A stretch of 64,000 nucleotides of DNA from Fomitopsis serialis (taxonomy: Eukaryota > Basidiomycota > Agaricomycetes > Polyporales > Fomitopsidaceae): NCBI RefSeq assembly GCF_022376445.1, contig NW_025955041.1, forward strand, positions 62,001 to 126,000, written 5' to 3'. A model generated the notes under the pieces. It had not been told where the DNA came from. It saw only the letters and a list, made by a program, of their open reading frames with translations, and searched no databases. Shown one piece after another: positions 38,463-50,078 of the stretch (its first letter is position 1; every line of letters begins with the position of its first letter). The position numbers and the translations under genes were made by a program.

Positions 38463-38614
38463 GACGGTGGTGGTATGAGTGCTTCGATGATGATTACCAT
38501 TTCGGGACATTCTACTCAACGCTATAACGGGCGCTCAGATGGGCGCTCCGCTGTTTCCACTTCACTACTTACCGACATTGACGAAATTTCAAGGCATATT
38601 ACCCGAAATTGATC
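38463..38614. promoter_or_regulatory. Bidirectional promoter ALG10/MTQ2
   Basis: 152 bases separate divergent start codons, a very compact shared promoter. No TATA box is evident. Confidence 0.5.
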
Positions 38615-39594
38615 ATGATCCCCACTCCAGACCTCTCTCATCTTACCAAGCAAGACTATGACCACGTATATGAGCCTGCAGGTGTGGCCTTATCGTCTAA
38701 TTACCTTGCATAAAAGCAGGAACTAACGTTGGTACAGAGGACACATTCATCTTGCTAGATGCCCTTGAACAGGATGCTGAGGAACTACGAGTATCATATC
38801 CAAGATTATGCTTGGAAATTGGGTAAACAATAGTATTGGCCACTGCATTCGCGATATCCGAGTCTCACGTTGGCTGTAGGTCAGGATCAGGCTGCGTCTC
38901 AAGTTTTATCGGAGCCATACTTGGCACGTCGACGATATGTAAATTATTCCCCTTCCCCTCCCCTCCATATTGAAAAGACATTCACTTCAGTATGCCTTGC
39001 GACCGACATCAATCCACACGCATGCAGATGCACGAGACTGACCGGTCGTCAGAACAAGGTACGTCCCTGTCTACTCTTTACAGACTCGAACACCCAAGCT
39101 ACTTGTAGTAGACACCAATAGACGTGGTGAACGCCTCTCTGGCATCGCCTCTTGTGCAACGACTTCGACATGCAGTCGACGTACTCATTTTCAACCCTCC
39201 CTATGTGCCCACCTACGCCGACGAAGCAGACGACGCGCAACAGGGCGCAGACATACAAGGTGCTTGGGCTGGCGGAGAAATCGGGATGCAAGTGACCGAT
39301 GTTCTCCTTGATCAGGTCGAGGTAGGAGGCTGGCTAACCGACCTTGACAACGGCCACTGACTGGAACGTGGTTCAGGATTTACTTTCACCCATCGGGCGG
39401 TTTTATTTAGTCGCAGTAAAACAGAACGACGTCCCTGCAATACGTCAGAGGATGCTAGATACATACAGACTCTCGAGCGAGGTATGTGGATGACACATAT
39501 ATGTCAGTGAGCCGAGTCTGAGGTGATGTCGCAGGTAGTCCTTGAACGCCGAGCTGGTGGTGAATATCTTTTCGTTGTGCGATTCTCTCGATAG
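38615..39594 (+). CDS. MTQ2: eRF1 glutamine N5-methyltransferase catalytic subunit, MTQ2/HemK2 type
   Basis: The start MIPTPDLSHLTKQDYDHVYEP matches the Mtq2 N-terminus (YxDVYEPAEDTFLLLDAL). Exons then give EPAEDTFILLDALEQD, EIGSGSGCVSSFIGAIL (the SAM-binding glycine-rich loop), a short exon CLATDINPHAC and VDVLIFNPPYVPT. NPPY is the catalytic motif that holds the substrate glutamine amide. The end GRFYLVAVKQNDV and VVLERRAGGEYLFVVRFSR closes at 39592-39594. With Trm112, Mtq2 methylates the GGQ glutamine of release factor eRF1. Seven exons with GT-AG ends all join in phase without any missing base. The acceptor before TPIDVVNASL is the second TAG of a TAGTAG. Confidence 0.92.
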
Positions 39595-39747
39595 CTGCAG
39601 CTACTAGCGAACAGAGCATACGGGTTGAGTCATCCAGGTACAATTCTTTTCTAGTGGTACTACAACACATGCCCTCACGCAGTGGCTGAAGCACTGATCC
39701 TACAACCTTTGCGCGGTAGTGTTAACTTTAAGTTATGCCCGCAATGC

Positions 39748-41040
39748 TCAGGCCGACAAGTCGAGACCCTCAAGAGCAGGAATGGGACGCTCAGCTTGCG
39801 GCGTGATACGAACACCGTGGCGCCTCTGCCCTCCAGTAACGAAGTCGACGATCGCGGACTAGTCATCGCAGTCAGCGAACCGTCAGTCAAGAAGCAGAAT
39901 GAGGACATACGTGTGCAGTGAGCCTGTTGTCCCAGAGGACAACCGTGTACGGCTCCCACTTGACACGCGCCTGGATGTCGGTGCTCTTAGCGATGTGATC
40001 GTACAGCAGCTCAAGGATTGCATCTGTACATCAATCGCAAGTCAGCTCGAGGCGCTTGTCCAGAAGCAGCGGACAACTGACCTGACTCTTCGCGCTTCAG
40101 GCCAACAATGCGGCGAGTGAATTGCTTGTTGACGTAGATCGCCTCTTCGCCTGTGACCGGGTGCCGCCTTACCAGGGGGTGAATGTTCTCCACGGGCTCG
40201 CGTCTGACGACACCACCGCGGTAGCCTGACCTCGAGTAGTTCGCCTGCTCGACACCCGAGTGCACCGCCTTGAGGGTGCGCAGGAAGGCAACGAATGCGG
40301 AGACAGCCGCTTGAGCGCTGCGACCTGCGACGTGAACGCAGTGTCGCCTCCCGTGTCGGGCTGCGAGAGGAGGAACAACGCAGTCAAGCCGGGCGGCTGC
40401 CGCTCGTAGGAGACGTCCGAGTGCCAGGCCGTCCATGTAATGCGGTCCTCACGCTCAAAGTTATATGTCGTGTTCGCATCGCGGTAAACGAGGTGCAGCT
40501 CCGGATAGTTCTCCGGGTGCCCGGACGTAGGGTGGATGTGGAGGCGGCCGAAGTGGCGGCCAAACTCAAGGTAAGAGTCTGGGCCGCTGTTGATGAAGTC
40601 GCGCTGGTCCCTGAAGACCACCAAACCCCTACGGGCGACCTATAAGAGTACACACGCGTCCGGAATGAGAAGACAATGGATGGGAAACGGTGACATCAAT
40701 ATTGACTTACCTCAAGCGCGAGCTGATCTCTCCCATCACTGTCGAGCGCAGCAAGGCTGACTCCGCGAACCTCCTCGCCAAGATGGGGAGTCAGTTGCGT
40801 GATGCTGGTTGCATGGTCAAGGAAGGACCGAGGGTTTGGGTGAGACAAGGCGCGACTGCCCGGATCGATGTGATCGAACGGAGTCAGAGGCGGATAGTGC
40901 TCGTCGCGTGGAAAGACCGGAAGCAGATGCGCGTAACGGTACCTTCCTCGGACTTGGACTGCTCATTGTTCTCTGCCGGTTTGGCAGCGACGCGGAGAGC
41001 AGCGATAGGAGCAGTGATTGTTTCGACCGTGGTAGACATG
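39748..41040 (-). CDS. TauD/TfdA-family alpha-ketoglutarate-dependent (sulfonate) dioxygenase
   Basis: The ATG at 41040 starts MSTTVETITAPIAALRV. Then come YAHLLPVFPRDEHYPPLTPF, HPNPRSFLDHATSIT, LGEEVRGVSLAALDSDG, RRGLVVFRDQRDFI and FGRLHIHPTSGHPENYPE. The iron ligands are visible: HSD in WHSDVSYE, and the late His in RRHGVRITPQAE with the Arg that binds alpha-ketoglutarate. The stop is at 39748-39750. Fungal members use taurine or other sulfonates, or related acids, as sulfur sources. Two one-base losses interrupt the frame, near 40942 (EEG then YRYAHLL) and near 40298 (KRLSP then AFVAFLRTL). The family call is firm; the exact substrate is not predictable. Confidence 0.9.
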
Positions 41041-41936
41041 GCGAGAGGGCTCCGCTGGGCTGTGCGAGATGAGTACGCTGCCTGCAGCGATGCCCGCCTA
41101 AATACGTGGCTAGCTTGTCGCCATTCCACGGCCCTTGCACGCAATGGAGTGTTATCTGGTGAGCGAGGTCTCGCAAGATGACCTTGCGATGAGGAGCGTC
41201 TGCCGGCTGCCGGGCGGGTGTCCGTGTGCCTGCCGCGCCAAACAACGCGTCAACAGAGCAGATTAGATAATGCGACGCGTCGACGCGCGCCCACAGACGC
41301 GCGCGGCACGTGCAGCGCGTGTAATTGTGTGCATCTGCAGGAATCTCAGCCCGTCGCCTCGCCACCACGGCAGATCTCCTGGCGCCGCAAGACAATAGGG
41401 ACAATAGCCAGAAATGACATGGCATTTCACTCCGTCCCGGGCGAAGCGAGAGCTCGCATGGTGCGTGCCTTGCGGGATGGTCTTCTGACTGGTGTACGGC
41501 AGGTCGAAGCGGGCTCTGCGATAGTGGGCCGCTCCCCGCAGGGAGGTGATACCCATCGCACACGAAAGCAGACAGACACCTCGCTGCCATCGAGTCAGCG
41601 TCGCAGGAGGTGAGTGCAGCGTTGCCCTACACCGAATCTGGATCAATCGCAAGGGCGATCACTCCCAGCGATTCTGAGTCTTGTTGTGTCACGATCGCTC
41701 CCTATCATTCCGAGTCTTATTGTTCTGCAGCGCTATGCGCTAACCAACCAGGGGATACCGGACACTCACTCTGGCTTCGTTAGGAGCGTAACAATTAGGC
41801 CGCCACGCGAGCCTGTCTTCTTGGCTATCCGCGCAAACCATGAAAAGGCAAAGGAGCCACGGGCCAGTTCTTCAGGCCCCCTCCCCGCCCGTAGCGTACC
41901 CTCTCTCCCTCCCCCCGACGGCACTCAGTTGACGAG
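41041..41936. promoter_or_regulatory. Divergent promoter region TauD-like/OPT with two ACGCGT sites
   Basis: 896 bases between divergent start codons. ACGCGT occurs at 41245-41250 and 41275-41280, the second inside GCGACGCGTCGACGCGCGC, and CTGGCGCCGC lies near 41379. The open frames that cross this stretch carry no recognisable domain. Shared control of the two genes is possible but not shown. Confidence 0.4.
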
Positions 41937-44706
41937 ATGGAGTCCCCCGACACCTCCTTCCCCGTTCCTCTGCCTCAGCTGCTTCGTAGCCGCAACCCCA
42001 TTCCCGATGTTCCCCAAGATGTTGACTATGTCATGCAACACTTGAACGACCCCAACTGGGACTTGAACGAGGTGTCGCCCACCGCCAGCGTCACCTCCTT
42101 TCCTATGGACCAGAAGGGGACTAGGACGATCTCGAGCGGGCACTCGATTCACAGCACTGAGCTAGACTCCGAGTCGCAAGTCGGCTCGACGTATAAGACG
42201 AGGGCATCATCGCGGGCGCGTCTGCAGGAGGCAGACATTGAGGACTTCAATGAGTATGTGATTTTAGCCACTCAAATCAGTCATAGCGCTCACACGTCGC
42301 AGCGAGTCCCCGTACGCTGAGGTGCGCGCCGCAGTGTCAAATATCGATGACCCTGCGATGCCCGTAAATACATTCCGAATGTATGTGCACTCACGATGTC
42401 TCGGAATGCCAGCTGATAGTGTAATCGTAGGTGGTTCCTGGGAATCGTCCTCACGATTCTCATGGCTGGGATCAACCACTTCTTTGACGAACGATGTAAG
42501 TGAACGTTGTTCTAACAGATGTATGCGGACTCACAGTTGCTGTAGACCCCTCAGTTGCGATTAGTTCCCTTGTCGTCCAGCTGGTCGCTCTTCCGCTGGG
42601 GAAGGGCCTGGCATGGGTGCTCCCAACGACGCGCTTCAACACCTTCGGTTACGTCTGGTCTCTGAACCCGGGGCCCTTCAATATCAAGGAGCACACCGTC
42701 ATCACCATCATGGCAAGCGCGGTCTACAGCGACGTCTACGTCACGACCGTCTTCGCAACACAGAAGGCCTTCTACAACCAGAGCATCGGCTTCGCCTACC
42801 AGATCCTCCTCGCGCTCTCGACACAGTGCCTCGGCTACTCCTTCGCAGGTGTCGCGCGCCGCTTCCTTGTCTGGCCCTCGAGCATGATCTGGCCCGGCGC
42901 GCTCGTGTCTTGCGCCCTCCTGAACACCCTCCACAAGAACTGGGGCAAGAAGGAGAAGCGCCACATCAGCCGAGAGCGGTTCTTCCTCTTCGTCCTCGTG
43001 GCGGGCACCTTGTGGTATTTCCTCCCGGGCTACCTGTTCACTGCGCTCAGCGTGTTCAATTGGGTCTGCTGGATTGCGCCGGAGAACCCGACGGTCAATG
43101 CGCTGTTTGGGTATTCGACGGGTTTGGGAATGGGTTTCCTGACGTTCGATTGGTCGATGATCTCGTGGATTGGCAGTCCTCTGGTCACTCCCGTAAGTCG
43201 TGTCTCATACCTTTTGAGTGTTTTGTTATTGATGCCTTTGTGTAGTGGTGGGCCGAGGCGAACATCGCGGTAGCCTTTGTCCTCTTTTTCTGGATCGTGA
43301 CGCCGGCCATCTTCTGTACGTCTGCTCGTCGTGACGCGTCTCATGTTGTGACCTAACTGTCTTTTCCCTCAGTCACCAACGGCTTCTTCTCGCAGTACAT
43401 GCCGATCTCCTCCTCCGGCTCGTATGACCGCACTGGGGCTGCGTACGACGTCACCAACATCATCACGAATGGGTTCTTCGATGAGGAGAAGTACAAGGCG
43501 TACTCGCCGTTGTTCATCCCCGCTACGTTCGCCGTCTCGTACGGCGTACAGTTCGCGGCCATCACCTCGGTCATTGTGCACACATTCAGTACGTCTTCTC
43601 CAATGTCGTGCGTCTATATCAATTAACGAGTGAGCTTTACAGTTTGGTACAGGCATGACATTGCTCGTCAGTTCCGTCGTACGCTGGAGGACGAGCGCGA
43701 CGTGCACGCCCGGCTGATGTTGGCGTACCCCGACGTCCCCTGGACCTGGTACGCGGCCATCGGCATCATCTCCTTTGTGTTCGGCGTCATCGGCATCGAG
43801 ATCTTCCCTACCCAACTCCCCGTCTGGTGCTTCGTCGTCTCCATCATCTTCGCTGCGGTCCTCATTATTCCTGTGGGCATGATTCGCGCTATCACCAACC
43901 AAATGATCTCCGTCAACGTCATCATGGAGGTCGTTGTCGGCTACATGCTCCCGGGCAAGCCCGTTGCGATGATGCTCTTCAAGACGTACGGCTTCATCAC
44001 GGTCTCGCAGGCACTGACGCTTGCGAGCGACATGAAGATCGCGCACTACATGAAGGTCCCGCCGCGCATCACATTTGTCGCCCAGACGCTCGCGACCGTT
44101 ATCCTCTGCTTCGTCTGCGTCGGCATCCAAATCTGGCAGTTCGCCAACATCCCGGACTTCTGCCAGCCGGACCAGAAGGACTACTTTACCTGCCAGGACG
44201 TCAGCGTATTCGCGACCGCGTCGATCATCTGGGGAGGCATCGGCCCGCAGCGCCTCTTCTCGCCCGGCCAGCTCTACAGCCCCCTCCTATGGTTCTTCCT
44301 CGTCGGCGCGCTCTCGCCCATTCCCTTCTACTTGCTCGCCCGCCGCTTCCCGCACTCCATCTGGAGGTACGTCAACATGCCGATCTTCTTCGCCGGCCTT
44401 GGCCAGATGCCGCCTGCGTCCGGCATCAACTACTCCTCCTGGGTCATGGTCGGCGCGTTCTTCCAGTGGTTCATGCGCCGCTTCCACTTCCGCTGGTGGA
44501 TGCGCTACAACTACATCCTCTCTGCTGCGCTGGACTCGGGAGTCGCGGTCAGCCTTATCATCATCTTCTTCGCCCTCGAGATGCCGAAGGGCGGCATCAC
44601 CCTCAACTGGTGGGGGAACACCGTCTGGCAGAACACTTTCGACTCGTTGGGCATGCCCTTCAAGCTCCCGCCGAACGGCACCTTTGGGCCCGAGACCTGG
44701 TCATGA
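41937..44706 (+). CDS. Oligopeptide transporter, OPT family
   Basis: Seven exons (41937-42253, 42303-42380, 42431-42495, 42546-43192, 43246-43315, 43373-43588, 43643-44706) give 818 residues with an unbroken frame. A polar cytosolic N-terminus with SPYAEVRAAVSNIDD (the OPT SPYxEVRxxV box) precedes MWFLGIVLTILMAGINHFF. Typical OPT strings follow: LNPGPFNIKEHTVITIMAS (with the NPGPFNxKEH signature), FTNGFFSQYMPISSS, YDVTNII, KTYGFITVSQAL, KVPPRITFVAQTLAT, KDYFTCQDVSVF, WGGIGPQRLFSPGQLY and NYSSWVMVGAFFQWF. About 14 to 16 helices are expected. The protein is a proton-coupled importer of tetra- or pentapeptides or glutathione in the plasma membrane. Confidence 0.95.
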
Positions 44707-45303
44707 ACACTTCACCTCTCGTTCCTCTCTTTCGTCCCGCTGTAGCATTATTCGGTATATCATTATCTCTGAACGATCCATCCACGACCCATCTGCATCT
44801 GCATCATACCACGTTGACGTCTCCCTCTCTACTCAGGCTTTAGCAAGCATCTTTGCCCACTCATTCTTCGTGACCTCGCTTTAAAACGAACCACTAGGGT
44901 TCCTCTTTCTGCGACCCCTTTCCGCCTTCGTTCACGTACTACCGTTGTATCAGTAGTTACGATCATGTACCCGGTTGCATGTATTGATGACTGGAATGAT
45001 TATGCGTAAGCATCTTATGAACTGTACTCACGGTATGAACTCCCTGACTATTGAACGCAGGCCCAGCGAATGAGACATTGGCAGTTACACAGATACGACA
45101 CGGCACTGTGCATAACGGTCGCGTCAGGCCTCTCGGACAGCCGCATAGTAGGGCAGTGTTCCGTAATGGATGCGCACCGCCGGAAGTAGGAAAGCAGACA
45201 ACACTTCGACATAAGCACGAGCGAGCAGGAGCTCTCGTTTTGGCAAGAATAGAACACTGAACAGGCACACGTACACGTAGCAACAGGCACATGTATCGAT
45301 AGT
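44707..45303. other. Intergenic between convergent genes
   Basis: 597 bases between the OPT stop and the PRP19 stop. The first part is T/C-rich, as expected for a 3' UTR. I see no gene or structure. Confidence 0.4.
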
Positions 45304-46919
45304 TTACGCAGGCAGACCCCATACCCTGACCTCCCTGCCAGTGGCACCCCAGACCTCCTTGCCCTCGGCACCGAACACGAAGTCGGCGACCTCGCCGCCC
45401 TCTTCGAAGCGCACCAGTTCCTCCCAAGACTTGTGCGCGAAGATGCGCGCGCCCTCGCCCCGCAACTCCAAGGAATTGGGCGCTTATGTCGTAGGACACC
45501 TTGTTAACCTTGAAGCCCTCACCGAGCGAGATGGAGTGGGCAATCTTGGGCTTACGCAAGTCCCAGATTGCGACAGAGGAGAGGAGTCTGGCGCAAGCAT
45601 GTGGTAGCCGTTCTCGGAGAAGCTGAGGGTCTTGACGGTGAATGGCGTGCTCTCGGGAGGCGATAAAGACGCAGCAACAACACCCGAGCGGATATCGTAG
45701 ACCTGGATCGTGGAGGCAGGGGTACCCACGGCAAGCAGCGTGCCGTCAGGATGCACGCCTAGAGACGTGAACGACTCCTCTGCGGGGGCGAGCGATACAC
45801 GAGCGAGCCGCTCGTGAGGTCATGCAGCGAGTAAGTGCGGTCGGTAGACGCCATCGCCACGAGTGTGTTCGTAGGGTGCATGGCGAGGCCTGTGACTTCG
45901 CCTTTGTGCGTGCGAATGACAGCACGAGTTTTGTACTCGCCAGACACTGTGTCGTGGGCCCACACCCTTGCGGTCTTGTCGGTACTGCCAGAGAGGAGCA
46001 AGTCGGTCACTCTCGTTGATCGCTTCGCGAAACGCAACGTGAGTGATTTTCTTCTGGTGTCCCGGTAGAGCTGCCAGGACCTTGTCGGTGCTGCGGTCAT
46101 AGAGTTGCACGATTTTGTCGTTGCCGCCTGTGAGGAACCGCGAAGGATTGGCTGTAGACACGGCCAAAGCGGTGATACCAGCAGGCGAGGGCGATGCAGG
46201 GAGGGATGGCGTGTTTCGCGGTGAAGGTCTTGACCTCGGCCGATGTACATAGCCAGTAGGGGGCTTGCGTTTTTTACGCTGAGCAGACAACGTCTGGTGT
46301 GTCTCCTCGATTTTCTGCGCAACCTCTTCAGGTATACCTCCCGCTTCGCCCTCTGCCTCTGCCATCTCCACATCCCCTCCGTTACCAGCAGGCGCAACGC
46401 CCATAGTAGCTGACACACTTGCGAGAGCTCTGCAAGAGATATGTCAGTGGATGTGGGCCAAAGAGCTGGTGACTGCACGTACTCTCTTGCTGCATCACGC
46501 TCGCGAATCATACGCGCAACTACGCGTGTCGCGGCATCCTGTGCATACAGAGCGTAGCTCAGCTCTTGACGAAGGGAGTTGTACTGCTGCTTGAGGGTGA
46601 ACGTCTCGAGCATGAGAGCGTCCCACTCATTTTGAAGGGTATGGAGGAGAGCCGGGATGGAAGTAGCTGCCGGTGGTCGCGGAGCAGCAGTCTTCGGGTC
46701 TGGAAAGCGATTCAGTATAACAAACTTGGCTGCGCTCGGCTCAAACGCACTAGCTTTGACGGTGATAAGGTCCGACTCCTCCAACTTGTCTCCGGTAATG
46801 GGGTCTGTGCCATTCTCGGTGATGTACTTGAGAATCAGCCTCCGCTCGTAGACATGGCCAGACTTCTGTGATACGACCGGGTCTTGTGGTGGCTCTCCAG
46901 AAATTGCGCAGAAGAACAT
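45304..46919 (-). CDS. PRP19: Pre-mRNA-processing factor 19, U-box/WD40 ubiquitin ligase (frame breaks)
   Basis: The ATG at 46919 gives MFFCAISGEPPQDPVVSQKS and GHVYERRLILKYI, the Prp19 U-box. The tetramerisation coiled coil follows (LQNEWDALMLETFTLKQQYN, ELSYALYAQDAATRVVARMI). WD40 repeats include RFLTGGNDKIVQLYD, LLLSGSTDKTARVWAHD, HPDGTLLAVGTPASTIQVYD and VAIWDLRKPKIAHSI, ending WGATGREVRVWGLPA at 45304-45306. Prp19 is the core of the NineTeen complex that activates the spliceosome and also serves DNA repair. An intron lies near 46430-46480. The frame shifts near 46250 (GYV then TSAEVKTF), back near 46215, near 45785 (SPP then EESFTSLGV), near 45575 and near 45453. Most are cured by one added base, two by one base less. 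Identity is certain. Confidence 0.93.
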
Positions 46920-47078
46920 GTTGTTCGGCGGAGGGATAGAGGTGGAGGCGACTGGACTTGTCGACGACGGCTTTGCGCAAGTCGAAGTTGTTGACAATGA
47001 ACGCGAGCGCTGGGAGCGTGTTTGGGCGTGTTGATCTGGGCGCCAGTTCTCTAGCACTCACCTCACTCCTGCACGGTC
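46920..47078. promoter_or_regulatory. Bidirectional promoter PRP19/SGT2
   Basis: 159 bases between divergent start codons, so both core promoters overlap. A frame open across it on the minus strand could extend PRP19 upstream, but the U-box normally starts within a few residues of the first Met. Confidence 0.5.
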
Positions 47079-48299
47079 ATGTCCAACAAACAGCGGCTCG
47101 TTCTCTCCATCCTCGACTTTCTCAACCAGTCCATTGAGGACGGCACCGTCAAGCAAGACGACAAGGAGAGTCTTGAGGTTGCAAGTGCGTCTCCTCTCCG
47201 CCTCGCCATGTTCGACATATCTTGAACGGATATCACGCGCACAGTCCAGTGCATCGGGGAGGCCTTCACAGTCGATCCTTCCGATTCAGCCCAACGCGAG
47301 AAGTTGTCTATAAAGCCTGCGACGCTCCAAAATGTCTTTGACGTCTTCTTGAAGACGAGGGAGAAGGTCGGTGCCAGCCCAGCACCGGCTGCGCCAGCGA
47401 CATCAGCTGCGCCGAGCGCGGACGACAAGGCGAAAGCGGAGAAGCTGAAGGCGGAAGGCAATGCACAAATGTCTGCTAAGCAATACGACAATGCAATTGA
47501 CGCTTATACGAAGGCCATTGCGCTTGACCCGACAAATGCTGTTTATTTCTCGAATCGCGCCGCGGCGCATTCGAGCAAGGAAGAACATCAGGAAGCGACC
47601 TTGGATGCACAAAAAGCTATTGAGCTGGATCCCAACTTCGTGAAGGCATATCATCGACTTGGGTAAGCCCGACCAATGTCTTCGTGTTCAGTGTGCCTTA
47701 TTGTCGACGCTGTTTGACAGACACGCCCAGTACTGCCTCGACGATTTCAAGGAGGCAGCGGCGGCCTTCCGTCGCGGCCTCGAACTTGATCCGTCCAATG
47801 CGGCCCTCAAGTCTGGTCTCAAGAACGCAGAGGCTCGGATCGCACCAGAAGACACAGACTTATCCTCGCTTTCAGAGCCCGAGGTTGCGGGTGGAAGTGC
47901 CAATGCTGCAGGTGCCGGATTGGGCGGAATGGCGGACATGTTGCGGAACTTGGGCGGTGGAGGCGGCGGAATGCCCGATCTCGGTAGCCTAATGAGCAAT
48001 CCAATGATGATGCAGATGGCACAGCAGATGATGGCGAACGGTGGCATGGAAAGAATGATGCAGAACCCCGCCTTGGCTAACATGGTCAGTCAGCCTTTCA
48101 TTATGTGAATTCATAGTGGATAATCATCTCTATTGGGGTAGATGAACCGAGTGCAGCAAGGGGGCGGTATGCCTTCTATGGCAGAGCTCATGTCGGATCC
48201 GAGTATGCGAGATATGTATGTAGCGTTGTCAAACTGTCCCTAGCTTTGGCCTAACCGTTATGCTACAGAGCGCAACAGTTCGGTGCGGGCGGTGCATGA
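47079..48299 (+). CDS. SGT2: Small glutamine-rich TPR co-chaperone SGT2
   Basis: The N-terminus MSNKQRLVLSILDFLNQSIE is the SGTA dimerisation domain that binds Get5/Ubl proteins, continued after an intron by IQCIGEAFTVDPSD. Three TPR repeats follow (AEKLKAEGNAQMSAKQYDNA, DPTNAVYFSNRAAAHSSKEE, NFVKAYHRLG joined to HAQYCLDDFKEAAAAF). A Gly/Met/Gln-rich STI1-like tail follows (NPMMMQMAQQMMANGGMERM, MNRVQQGGGMPSMAEL) and ends QQFGAGGA at 48297-48299. Sgt2 receives tail-anchored proteins and passes them to the Get4/5-Get3 pathway. Five introns all join in phase with no lost base. The position head-to-head with PRP19 is compact but probably without functional meaning. Confidence 0.95.
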
Positions 48300-50078
48300 T
48301 GGCATGCTTCTCCAGATTGGGACATATCCTGTCCTCGTCGTTTAATCAATAGAACGAACTTGTTCTGGATCACCTCGCCTATCTTCCAGATTTCGTAATG
48401 CAGCACGGAGCAGCCACGGTCGATACGCAAGAGCACTACGCCCATATTCTCATCTGAGACTTCACTTACGGGAATCGGGCAAAATACGCAGAGTGTATCG
48501 TCGAGGTACGTGCTATGTCGTTGTATGACCGCACCCAACACAGTCATCGCCCCATCTGCCTCTGGAATAGTGGTGACGTGGGGTCTCGACTTGAACCTCT
48601 ACTGCGCTCCGTCGTACAAAAGGAGGAAGGCGCAAATACTCCCTCCGTATACAGCACGTTCACGTCGTTCGAGACATGACGGCTGTCTTGATATCTGAGA
48701 AGCCTGCCCGACGCCCACGAAACGGCGAACGGCATGACTCAGGAACAAGCCCTGCTTGTTCGCTGCTTGCTGTTCGTTTGGCAAGACGATTGTCCCCCTC
48801 AATGTTGCGCGTTGTGGATCATGATTCTGAAACGTGGACGTCCTATGCTTAGCCATCGAGTGCACCGCGATATGCTGTGTGAGTGTAGCTTCTCGAAGCG
48901 TCGTCAGTGATGTCTGCACTGGTATGTGCCCGGATTATACGTTATGATGACGGGTGGCTCAATCTCGGTCCTGCAGTCGTCGGATATACGGCATTCACAT
49001 CATATCTCGAAGCGTTAGTCGAAGTCTCCCAGGGTAGCACTTGTACCTGTGGTACAGTCAAGCTGAGCGGGCTGGGGGGACACGCATTGACATCGCACTG
49101 TCAATGTGTCCTTCAGAATCATGATATATTTGACCCAAGAGATATGATCTCGTCAGAATCATGATGGTCAGTCCATAGTAGTCGTGTGATAACATGCGGC
49201 AGGAAACCTGTTCTCTAGCGAAGGAGCAGTGATGCCTTGCATCGCCCAAGATACTGACCGCGCTCCTGTGTGGCAGATGTGGCCATACTTCGGATTTTTT
49301 GTGTCAGCGCCTTGATCCTGGCAAGATTGAGATACGTTCTCTCATTTTCCGCCGCTGCCTTGGAAGGGGAAAGAACAACAAGCAGACCAACGCCAGTGTG
49401 GGCGCAACGTGGTATGGAGCCACTTGGATCTCAAACAGTACTTGCTCTCGGCTTGTTGCTCTCGGCGCCCGGATGAGAAGTCATGTATGTGCCGGGATAA
49501 TCTGCGCCTCCAATTGGCGTTTGTAGGACTGACATTCCTAGTCCGTTTCATTGGCTTCCAGTCTCCTGGATGGCTAAAGGCTGGCTTCAATCTCGACCTC
49601 AACAATGCAATGGGCAGCGTCTTTGTGAGCATCGTTCTTAGTCCTACGTGTAGCTATTTCGTGCGTCCCTTGTCCATATCGAGCTAATGATCCGCGCACC
49701 AGATTCCATGCCATACAGTGACTATCCGCGGGCATTACCCATTGAGTCCTACGCTTTCTACTGGTACCAGTCGTCGACGAAATTAAGTTGCATTTATCGT
49801 AAGCTCTATACCTGAGAACGCTGTCAAACTTACAATCATTCGGATCTCAGGTCAAAACTAGATGGCACACTGATATACTCAGCCTTGAGACATCAATGGC
49901 GATATTAACAATGGTACACACACTTTGACTTGAATGACTACCATCTGCTCCCAACCTTCTGGCATGGGAATGAGATGCAGACAACACGAATATTTCGCTG
50001 CATATAAGGACAGGCACAGTGGACTAGGTTTCCTCAGTATCGTATAGCCTACTTGGAATTTTGGTCTTCTGGACCGCT
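48300..50078. other. Unresolved 1.8 kb, no supported gene
   Basis: Two minus-strand frames of about 94 and 106 codons (48263-48547, 48599-48919) and two plus-strand frames (48907-49164, 49299-49526) are open, but none shows a domain I can support and their splice joins are unclear. The 48907 frame has a CTCG and a CQC pair spaced as in GFA-type zinc enzymes, too little for a call. The right end is the promoter of the second DUF6534 gene. Confidence 0.35.

Noticed and set aside
40690..41181. Plus-strand 163-codon frame with plausible composition
   Set aside because: The minus strand there encodes the conserved N-terminal half of the TauD-like protein.
43827..44843. Plus-strand 338-codon and 269-codon frames
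   Set aside because: They are out-of-frame shadows of the OPT transporter's last exon, stop-free because of third-position GC bias.
48907..49164. Possible GFA/CENP-V zinc enzyme (CTCG then CQC spacing)
   Set aside because: Only two weak pairs match; the later zinc ligands and the rest of the fold are not found downstream.
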